From Homalodisca vitripennis (lineage: Eukaryota; Arthropoda; Insecta; Hemiptera; Cicadellidae), in assembly GCF_021130785.1 (NCBI RefSeq), contig NC_060214.1:3933001-3997000 (forward strand): DNA of 64,000 nucleotides, written 5' to 3'. The notes below the pieces were generated by a model. The model saw only the letters and a program-made list of their open reading frames with translations. It was not told the DNA's origin and made no database searches. A program made the position numbers and the translations under genes. Of this stretch, positions 55,739 through 64,000 are shown in pieces. Every line of letters begins with the position of its first letter. The stretch's first letter is position 1.

Positions 55739-56114
55739 AGCGTGTTATTCTAATCTAAGAATCAAAATGACTTCACTGTCCAAATATTTTTTCTTAATTA
55801 AACAAATTTATTAATTTTAAATTGATATATTTAACACGTTTCCTATTGCTTATATAATGAATTGTAAATTATAATTTTCATGTGAAGGAGAAAAACACAC
55901 ACACAATGGGTGTATAAATATCGAGTATACATGTTATTGAATTGTTATTCTCAGTGCTTGGATATGCTTCAATAACTTGTGGAGGATACTGAATGAAATA
56001 ATTTGAATAAGTCGCAGACAATAACAGATCTTAACGAGCTCCCTAATTAACTCGAAAGATTTAACGAAACCTTATTCCAATCACAACATAATATGTATTC
56101 AATAACCCCTCAAC
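55739..56114. other. AT-rich noncoding DNA between MITEs
   Basis: No frame or recognised repeat. Includes a short ACACACACAC run at about 55892-55901. Confidence 0.35.
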
Positions 56115-56567
56115 TAGAGGTGAGACGGTATTTCAGTAATCAGTACTTTGTAACGGTTACTTTTCTGTAACGGTTACTGAGAAACAAAAATAATGATGAC
56201 AGATACTTTTTATCTAGTACTCCATATAGTTATAAGATACAGATATTTTCTCGTATGATTACTTTACTAGTCTTGAAGTACTCATATCCTCAATGATACC
56301 GAATATTCAAATACTGATTTGAGGCTGACAAATACAAAATAAATACCGCGATCATAACGCTTCAATTGCAAAATATTGCTACTGATTTGGAGTATCTGGT
56401 ATTCAAAGCGTTACAATTTAAGAAATACTGATTTAGAGTATCTAGTATTTAAAACGTTACCAGTACACAAATACTGATTTCAAGTATCCAGTATTTGTAC
56501 TCAGTACCGCCGAGTAACGGTATCAGAAGTAACGGTTACAGTTTTGTACTGATTTAGCCCATCTCTA
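56115..56567. repeat. hAT-like MITE with TAGAGATG ends
   Basis: Left TAGAGGTGAGACGGTATTTC is inverted at right as CTGATTTAGCCCATCTCTA. The interior is repetitive: TACTGATTT-AGTATC-AGTATT recurs about four times, together with TAACGGTTAC. Same family as 62932-63747, which has the same ends and motifs. Confidence 0.65.
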
Positions 56568-56689
56568 GCAATGAGTCGTCAGCATAACAATCAGTCCACT
56601 GCCCATCCCCCCCCCGTGAAAGAAAATCAAAGCCCCCCCCCATACATTTTTCTAAGTACAGCACTGCTCGGAGCGGTTGCAATACTCAC

Positions 56690-56906
56690 GACCTGTTGTT
56701 TCATCTTCGCTTCGATAACCTAATGCAGTCGACGCCACTTTCCATTTCTGCCAAACACGGCGAAGAGGGAAAGTCGTCCGCTTCAAAACGCATTCTTCGA
56801 ACTTTCCGTAAAGCGTGCTTGGTAGATTTTCAAGAGGAATAAAATTTATAAACTTATCTGTCAAAAAAGATTTTAGTCCCATCGCCACTGTTGATGGGAA
56901 GGCCAT
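56690..56906 (-). CDS. Candidate first coding exon, 72 codons, function not recognised
   Basis: An ATG in good context (AACAATGG) opens a frame beginning MAFPSTVAMGLKSFLTDKFI, continuing through NLPSTLYGKFEECV and RRVWQKWKVASTALGYRSE to a strong GTGAGT donor, leaving one base. Codon use and the donor look real. It could be the first exon of the PAIP1-like gene: the acceptor at 49693 starts with two bases and is in phase, and no other exon is visible between them. Alternatively it belongs to a separate small protein. The basic and hydrophobic composition would suit a mitochondrial protein, but that is speculation. Confidence 0.45.
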
Positions 56907-57321
56907 TGTTTTATAAATGTTTCTGTACTAGCAACCCTAACATTCACGTCCTTAAAACTTTTTAACTTTCAGCGCTGTTGTAGTAACAAATTTGAGTTGG
57001 TGGTAACATCGATGTTGGGTTTGTAAATTATTTTTAACGTTAAATTTATTGTTCTTTAATAATTTCCCTGCATAGAAAAAAGTAGATTTTCACATGAAGT
57101 GATCAGAAACATTTATATTTTCCCTAAGGAAATTCAATGCAATCTGAATGAAATTTTGGCATCCAATCCACTACAAATGCAGCTTGAAACCCAAAAGCAA
57201 ACCATGTTTTGTGAAAAAAAAATGTTTAAACATGAAATGCCTTTGAAAGATTCAAGTTTTTAAATCAGTAAAACCTAAAAGATTAAAATATCCAGAGAAA
57301 AAAAAACACCAATGAATTTAA

Positions 57322-58144
57322 CCCTCGAACAGGCAATAATGTCGATATGACACGCATTTGTTTTTACAGTTTATATAGTTCATAAATCATACTACTACCA
57401 TTATTTATACACCATTTCAAACAGAAAGAATTGCCGATTTCAATGGTGGAATTTGTTTTGCTGCTTTGGTAACGGTATTATCGCAGTGACATTATAAATC
57501 TTGAAATCCATTTTGAAAATTAAAGATATATCACGGTTATGGTTTATAATGTTGGTTTACAGCTCGTTATAGCTTTATTTTAGGCTATACTAAATATTGG
57601 TAATTTTTTAAATATTCAGTATAAAAATTATAAATAGGTTATTAATGTATTTATTGTTTTGTAGTGTATAAATATCTCTAAAGTTTGGTATATTTTTGAG
57701 AAATTTAGTGTAAGAATTATATCTTTTGTACAGTTTTGAAAATAATCGTAACCATAGTGCACAGTTAGTGTATCTACTATTTGTGGATTTTACAATACAT
57801 ATATTCTTCAAGGGTACCTAGATACCATTGTACATGTTCTAAAACTAGGTAAAATGAAGAATAAATTGGCTGTTTCAGATTCTAATATTTATAATACTAT
57901 CACACTTTACAAGGTGGAATCCCACCATTTAAAAAAAAATTTAAAAACCAAAAAAAACCGTAGTAGTTTTTTGTGGTGTAAATTTTTCATAATGTGTTTA
58001 TACCACAATTACTTCCATATTTTCCTGAAAACAATAATTTTTTACACATAACATGTTTTTAATGTATTTTTTACAAACTCTTTAAAGTACAAAACAACTA
58101 AAACCGGCCTGCCATTTGTGGAAAAATTACTGCCAGTTCGAGGG
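57322..58144. mobile_element. TTAA-type piggyBac-like MITE, copy 2
   Basis: Left end CCCTCGAACAGGCAATAATG after TTAA (57318-57321); right end TTACTGCCAGTTCGAGGG before TCAA (58145-58148, one change from TTAA). Interior matches copy 1 (GAATTTGTTTTGCTGCTTTG; AGTGACATTATAAATCTTG). No coding capacity. Confidence 0.7.
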
Positions 58145-58309
58145 TCAAAAGCTGTAAGTATGTAGGTCTCCGAAAAAGTGAGCGCCTAGACAGATTTTTA
58201 TCGTTTTATTTTGTTTATTTTTTTATTTTATTAAACAAGTTATATGGTTATTTGAAAATACCCGTACATTATTGAATGCTAGGGTACTCGTTCAGCGTTA
58301 TAGACATTT

Positions 58310-58565
58310 TAGAGGCCGGAAGACCCGAAAATAGCTGAACTCAGTGGTCCAAGAAAAGAGCAACAAGGTATTGGCAACCAAGCGGTAGGCTTATCTCTTG
58401 CAGCGGGGGACAAGGCCGTGGGATCAGATGACTACAGGAAGTCGAGCCCGGTGTGGGAAGTGGACAGGAATGAGCATTCCCAGGACAGGGATGAATCTCA
58501 GCTCTACCCGAAATGTTGAAGAATCGCGAGTTTGAATCCCAAGGTTTCGCTCAGCTAGTGAAATT
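58310..58565. other. GC-rich island of unknown nature, possibly SINE-like
   Basis: 250 bases far richer in G and C than the flanks, with GCAGCGGGGGACAAGGCCGT and GGTGTGGGAAGTGGACAGG. Near its end ATCGCGAGTTTGAATCCC resembles a Pol III B box. No open frame. No second copy is visible in this window. Confidence 0.3.
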
Positions 58566-58569
58566 TTAA

Positions 58570-60145
58570 ACAAGATGATTCAATAAACCTTGAATAATAA
58601 AACGATTCAATAAATCGTTGCATTGTTTTTACAATCTTTGGTTAGTTTGTTTATTCAATGTTTCCTGGCAACAAATTTCATTTTCAAGTTTGGTCACAAA
58701 CAAAAAATAAAATAATAAATTACTGAAATAAACTGATGGTACATCTATAGAAAAACTCTTTCTCTTGAAAGTAACATTTAGTATGCAAAGATTCTACAGC
58801 ATTTAGGTTGGTTTTTACCAGTTTCAACAAAATCACTTTTTTTGCTCTTTAGCAAATTTTTTTTAATTTTTATAATTTTACTTATAAATTTTACCTTTTG
58901 TCATTGTAGGTAACTATTTTTTATAACTTTTGTATATAATGAATGTTCTGTAATTATGTGTTTATTATTTTACAAAGTGTCAAAGTTACAATTTTAGTTT
59001 GTTAAATGTAAATCTTTTTGGTTTTCTACACAATAAGTCCAATTCAGGTTTTAAGCAATCATATTATTTTGCCATAATATAAAAGTATAACTATTTCTGG
59101 AGAAATCAGTATGCAACATGACTACGTTAGAGGGAAAAAATATATTTTTGGTAGGTTTTTGAAAAATAGTCTGCAAAGCGGCCAAAAAGAGCTTGCCACT
59201 GTAGTAGAAGTTTAGCATTGCCACTTCTAGGGTTCGTCTTCATCGCAGCTCTATAGAAAGTGATTTTGACTAGTGATATGAAACTACTGCAACGTAGGCC
59301 TGCCTACAGTGTAACAGTGTATAACAAAAGACAACACACCAAGTCACCAAAATATGATGTATGTGTTTCCGTAGTTAGGCTACATGTGTTAATATGCCCC
59401 ACTTTAAAATCTAGTATGATTCTAAAATCCAGCCATCAAAGTGAATTCTAGGTCCAAACCTAGTTTCCAATTTGTAAACACTGATTTCCTTCACATTTCA
59501 ACTGCTGCTCTGTGTTTCCTTATTATTATTTAGAAATACGGCGATCGAGGACGTTGTTTGAAGTAAACAAAAATAAATGTTCAATTTTGTCCACTTTTCA
59601 CTGAACATTATTAAAATGATAACATGTTGAATAACACAATGATAAAAATAAATATAATATTTACCACAACACCATTATCAATTTACTACCCGTTATCAAG
59701 CAGTAGATAAATAACCACTTTGTGGAAGGAGTCCAGGATACAGATAGGACGACTGGACTCTCTTGTAAAAGATAAGCAAATGAGGTTCTCGCCCTTACCG
59801 CACATTTCTCGGATGTTAAAACAAACATCTCACCATCTGGTGTCGAATTAGCCGAGAGTAGGCCTACATAGAGCAGATGTCAGCCCAGGCGACCTCGTTC
59901 AAACAAACATGACCCTCAGTTGGATTGGAAACTTCTTGCTGGAATGCGAGGTTCTTGATCAAATAAGATTAGCGGTTTGGTATTGAAGATAATACAATAC
60001 TTGTATAATAAACTATTCAGAATGATTTAGTATACAAAATTAGCCTACTGCAATTTATTGTCATCATAGTTGCATTTATGAACATTTCTGCATAACTTCA
60101 CTGAAAATGGTCGCCAGAGCTTAAAACCCAAGTTCGAAATTTTGT
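58570..60145. other. Intergenic DNA without recognised genes
   Basis: AT-rich. A short frame at 59260-59451 shows nothing conserved. No RNA gene or transposon end recognised. Confidence 0.35.
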
Positions 60146-60148
60146 AAA

Positions 60149-60205
60149 TAGCATGCTCGCACAGCAAGCGAGAGACCCGGGTTCGAGTCCCAACGGAGCA
60201 GTTAC
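60149..60205 (+). repeat. tRNA-derived fragment (SINE head)
   Basis: CTCGC-ACAGCAA-GCGAG forms a perfect five-base anticodon-type stem with a seven-base loop (triplet AGC). It is followed by GACCCGGGTTCGAGTCCC, which contains a perfect B box. The 5' half (acceptor and D arms) is not recognisable and the T stem is imperfect, so it is not a working tRNA gene. It directly precedes the fold-back element at 60238. Confidence 0.6.
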
Positions 60206-60237
60206 TTTTTGCGATTTAATCTTTATTGAAAATTATA

Positions 60238-61030
60238 TACAGATTGTCCCGTAACTCTCTGAAAAAAGGTATACCACGTTATTGCTCAGGTTAAGAAAAA
60301 CATATCTCACTATATGAACATGGGTCTCTAATGCTTAGTTTCTCATAGTCTGTTTGTATATGTCTTTAAAAAAAAACAATATCCTAAAAAATAATAAATT
60401 ACATTATACCAAGTTTGGCTCAAATGTGTATAATAACAAGGCCAGTTACTGAAAAAGTATATCATGAAATTATTTTTAGTATTTTCTAAATGGCGGCCAT
60501 TAAAACTTTTAAACTAAGAATATCTTAAAAACTTTGAGCGCTGCCATTTATTCAGTTTTTGTATTGTTGGATATTCGCTGAGAACCTCAACGTGGGCCAT
60601 GTCTTGTCACAGTAAATCTGCTCTACATCGGTTATTTATTATTCGATTTAAATAATTTTGGTGTCATTAGATTTGTGATAAAATCTTCTAACCGCCTCTT
60701 AATTTATGCAATTCTTAAAAAAATATTGCTAGTTTTAAGATGTTCAAATTTTAAAAGTTTTGAAGGCCGCCATTAAAAAAAAATACTTAAGATAATTTCA
60801 TTCTATTCTTTTCAGTAACTGGCCTTGTTATCAAACAATTTGTGTCAAATTTGGCGTAATTTAATTTAATGCTTTTTAAGATATTACTTTTTTATAAAAA
60901 ACACATACAGACAGTTGGAAATCTAAGTATCTGAGACCCATGTTCATATTGTGAAATATGTTTGTCTTGACCTGAGCAATAACGTGGTAGGCTATACATT
61001 TGTCCAGAGAATTAAAGGACACACTGTATA
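60238..61030. repeat. Long fold-back element, arms about 270 bp
   Basis: Left arm 60238-60505 and right arm 60762-61030 are imperfect inverted copies. Shared phrases include CCACGTTATTGCTCAGGT, ATGAACATGGGTCTC, AACAAGGCCAGTTACTGAAA and AATGGCGGCC. Ends TACAGATTGTCC and TACAGTGTGTCC. The GGCGGCC at the arm tip is shared with the fold-back at 23442-23891. Noncoding. Confidence 0.88.
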
Positions 61031-62930
61031 TCGGCTTGTGGATACGATAACTGTCCCAAAATTCCAAACAATTTGAAACTTGGTACAAACTTGATAAATA
61101 CCTCGGCAAATTTCACTGACCTGCTTGGTATAACATTTCGTTCCAATATGGCAACGGTTTAAACTTTTAGAAATCAAAACTCCGTTATATAATTATGAAC
61201 TATGAAGAAAAACTAAAAATGTTCTCGATTGTTTATAAAATGTACTAACTTTTGTAATAAGAATGTTTTTGGTATCTTGAACTGTTACCTAGATATTGAG
61301 TACACATGTAATTCCCAAGAGAATAAATTAATACTATTTCATATTTCAGTTGCTACACATTCCACCCCCTTCTTCGACTGAACCGGAAGGCCCATTCATT
61401 ATTCTCTGCTGTCAATATCCAAATACGTTATTAATATTTCTCGGAATTAAGAAACTATTTCACATTTTAATTTCTAATCTTTTAAGTATTCCTGTTTACA
61501 CCGCGCTAAAGCATACAATTTAAAACTTTTAAGATTTTTTTACTTCGCTGTGGAAAATAAAATCCAGTCAAAGAATAAACTGAAATCTACAGCATAGTAA
61601 TGAAACCTGCCGCGTCGCCTAAAAACTAGGTTTACATTTAAATATTGCCATTGCAGTTTGAACATTTCTTTGGATATTTAATTTTTAACAAGATAAATAC
61701 TAGTGCTCAAGATGAATAAAAAATGTAGATTTATCCACAACAATAACATTAAAGTAGCATAAAATACTACTGATATAACAAAACTAACTAATTCCAAACA
61801 ATATGTCACTAAATACATATACATCACTAATGTATCTGGCATTATAAACATTAAATATCACTACACATTTTAAAACATGTAGTTTTAATTAAACCATTGC
61901 ATAATTAATTGAAAATGTTTCATTGTAAAAATATTTCAAAAAAAACTTCGTTATAGGCCTAAGTGGCGACAAACAAAAATACGCACAAATGTCTACATAT
62001 AAAAACAGAGCACTCACTCATTCGTAATTAATTATCCAACTTTCCAAATTCTCAGAAATATGTAATTTGGTACATGTATGCCTACATTCATAGGGGTTAA
62101 AATGGGGTTGCCACCCCTAGAATAACTATATTTTTGTTTTTCAACTTCCCGATGTCCAAGAAAGGATTTAATTTGACACACTAGCGTCTTATGGTTACAA
62201 CATGTAAATACAAGATTGTCAATGAAGATCAACAAAAACCATACGGTTTTGAAATCGCACCCGCTACAAGAACTATATTTTTTTTGTTCAAATATCCTAG
62301 AAAGGTAATTTGACACAATTATTCCCCATAGCTGTGTTTGTTATGCGGGAGACATGTGTTTTTATCTTCTCAGTGGAATAACAAGACCGGAAATACCTTG
62401 GGACGGAAATAGATTACAGCGTCTGAAAGTAGACGCTTTTTGAACAAAGTAATCGTTTCAGACCAACGCACATGTACTTTCTTGATCAGGACAACAAGGA
62501 CATATTCATATAATTTCTTAATCGAGGCAACACACTTTTTGACAGAATAAGTCCAACTATTGAAAAATGGATCAGGAGGTTGGAACATCTTCTAGTGACC
62601 ACTTCCAGGAGAATTTATTAGGCTTCGAATTGTATTTTTGACCTAAAGGATTTTAGAGTAAGTTATGTACACAATAAGCGACGCTCATTAAATTCGTAAA
62701 AATAAACGTTCAAACAACATCCAACAGGTTAGAATTTACTAAATTACTAACTATTATAAATATCTGTCTATTCTAAAAAAACACAAACTTTTAAAGAAAG
62801 ACGGGGCAGGAATAGATATTCTAAACTCCATTCAATAGTTACAGTGGCTACTCCAACAAATAAGGACTTTCAGGACAATACTAGTGTACTCCACGCTTAT
62901 CTAGGGACTTGGCGGCCATTAAACCTCAAA
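61031..62930. other. Intergenic DNA without recognised genes
   Basis: AT-rich. Two unremarkable minus-strand frames (62032-62316, 62370-62588) show no family motifs. The phrase AATTTGACACA occurs twice (about 62171 and 62309), suggesting an internal repeat. Confidence 0.35.
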
Positions 62931-62931
62931 C

Positions 62932-63747
62932 TAGAGATGGGCGGTATATAACGTGTCGATAACATAGTTATTCAGTGGTAACCTATTACCAGTAACACCA
63001 TGTTATTTCAGTAACAGGTAGCGTGAAGGATTTGGCGGCGTTCTCATAACGTCTTTCTGGTAATTGGTTACTCAGTAATCTGGTTACTGAGTAACCTATT
63101 ACCAGTAACACCATGTTATTTCAGTAACAGGTAGCGTGAATGATTTGGCGTTCTCATAACGTCTTTCTAGTGTTAGGTTACTCAGTAAACTGGTTACTGA
63201 GTGCCGAGGCTATTATCGTGCAAGCAATGAAGCTAGGAACGGACCAGTTCTGGTAACGCTTTTCTGGTATTACGTTACTGAGATACCAATAACGTAGTGG
63301 AGTGAGCTGGATGGTGCGGTAGGGACAGGGAATAAAATATCAATTAGAAATAAATAATAATAAATAAATAAACTTATTTATCAAAATAGAGACGTAGACT
63401 TGTTTTCTGGAAAAAATGAAAGCAAACCCGATGTCTATTTAAAAGTAGCCTACTAATCTAAATATTACATTGTAGTGAGTTAGTTAAGTTTTCGTATAAT
63501 AAACTATAATTCAAAAATCTGCATTGAATTGTACAGTGAAAATTTTACATCTACACTAGTAGATTTAGTCTGACTCAGTTTACTTGCAACTTAATAACGT
63601 CAATTCAGTAACAACAAGATGCTAATACTGAGCGTGGGTCAGCTGGTAACATGTTACCACGGTAATAGGTTACTGGAACGTAATACCAAGTAACCACGTT
63701 ATTTTGGTAATAGGTTATTGACAAATAACGGTATTTCACATCTCTAC
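62932..63747. mobile_element. hAT-like MITE with TAGAGATG ends, 815 bp
   Basis: Left TAGAGATGGGCGGTATATAA is inverted at right as AATAACGGTATTTCACATCTCTA. Flanks CCTCAAAC and CCTAAAAAC could be a decayed 8 bp target duplication. The interior has a tandem duplication: CAGTAACAGGTAGCGTGAA, GATTTGGCG and TTCTCATAACGTCTTTCT each occur twice about 120 bases apart. Rich in GGTTACTGAGTAACC palindromes. Confidence 0.75.
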
Positions 63748-63789
63748 CTAAAAACTGTGGGGCTGTGCGAGCGAGGAGGGGGGAGTGAA

Positions 63790-63865
63790 CTGGGCATGCG
63801 CGAGATGGGGAGCACGCGACTGCGCATGCGCGAGGTGGTAGAGCACTCGACTGCGCATGCGCAGT
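63790..63865. promoter_or_regulatory. NRF-1-type palindromes in a GC-rich patch
   Basis: GCGCATGCGC occurs at 63822-63831 and 63853-63862, and a partial copy GGCATGCGCG at 63794-63803, spaced by about 31 bases. This 10-mer is the core of the NRF-1/Ewg binding site (YGCGCAYGCGCR). Such clusters usually sit at promoters of housekeeping genes. The patch borders the right edge of the window. Confidence 0.5.
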
Positions 63866-64000
63866 CGGAGCGAGACCGCCTATCGGGTGACAGGACCAAG
63901 CTGACTCCAGTATCTAGCGGCAGCACAAGGGATGCACGTTACAGGCAGCACATCCACGACAGACTTAGACTTACTGAACCCTCGTTGCAGGGCAGGGCTG
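63796..64000 (+). CDS. Open frame running off the window edge, uncertain
   Basis: From ATG 63796 the frame is open for 68 codons to the edge: MREMGSTRLRMREVVEHST, then SERDRLSGDRTKLTPVSSGS and RYRQHIHDRLRLTEPSLQG. Arg/Ser/Gln-rich. The first third is a 31-base tandem repeat, so openness there may be trivial. It may be 5' UTR plus coding start of a gene to the right, or a chance frame in GC-rich DNA. Confidence 0.25.
   Translation, partial: MREMGSTRLRMREVVEHSTAHAQSERDRLSGDRTKLTPVSSGSTRDARYRQHIHDRLRLTEPSLQGRA

Noticed and set aside
60149..60205. A genuine tRNA-Ala gene
   Set aside because: An anticodon-like stem and a B box are present, but the acceptor and D arms are missing and the T stem is mispaired.
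63744..63926. 60-codon minus-strand frame at the right edge
   Set aside because: A product of GC-rich tandem repeats; no motif, and it overlaps the NRF-1-type palindromes.

Overview
The window is AT-rich nuclear DNA from an animal, most likely an insect. Two host genes are split into small exons with consensus GT/AG splice sites. The rest is intron and intergenic DNA filled with insect-type transposable elements: piggyBac, Harbinger, mariner, hAT-like and TTAA MITEs, and several non-LTR families. A hemipteran-type insect is my guess only; nothing in the sequence proves the order. There are no operons, no CRISPR array and no rRNA gene.

Host gene 1 (+ strand, 6402-24443) is a complete or nearly complete RUS1-family (DUF647, vertebrate RUSF1/C16orf58) gene in nine exons of about 494 codons. 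Its first intron holds a whole but mutated piggyBac element. Later introns hold MITEs, minisatellites, a nested pair of retroelement fragments and a 139 bp fold-back repeat. Host gene 2 (- strand, stop at 32945, first firm ATG at 49663) encodes a PAM2 motif, a Met/Gln/Gly-rich linker and a MIF4G domain, like the poly(A)-binding-protein interactor PAIP1. A possible further upstream exon lies at 56906-56690. The two genes converge, with their 3' ends about 8.5 kb apart. That gap holds a broken 3.8 kb RNase H-bearing LINE and a mariner interrupted by another LINE tail.

Layout. 1-3.9 kb: LINE 3' tails, a hAT-like MITE and a Harbinger element. 6.4-24.4 kb: RUSF1. 24.5-30.5 kb: LINE and nested mariner. 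30.5-32.9 kb: AT-rich DNA with a tandem duplication. 32.9-49.7 kb: PAIP1-like gene, whose introns hold a 3.7 kb LINE (33.8-37.4), a TACAGGGTG MITE, a deleted mariner and LINE tails. 49.7-64 kb: a 49 bp minisatellite, TTAA-flanked and hAT-like MITEs, a long fold-back element, and at the right edge a GC-rich patch with GCGCATGCGC palindromes that may be a promoter.

Every transposon coding region seen here is broken by stops or frameshifts. Two host-gene positions also need a one-base correction to read through, which may be assembly error. I saw no convincing new biological system. The most unusual items are the piggyBac subterminal palindromes, the TTAA MITE family with an internal duplication, and the possible extended 5' end of the PAIP1-like gene.
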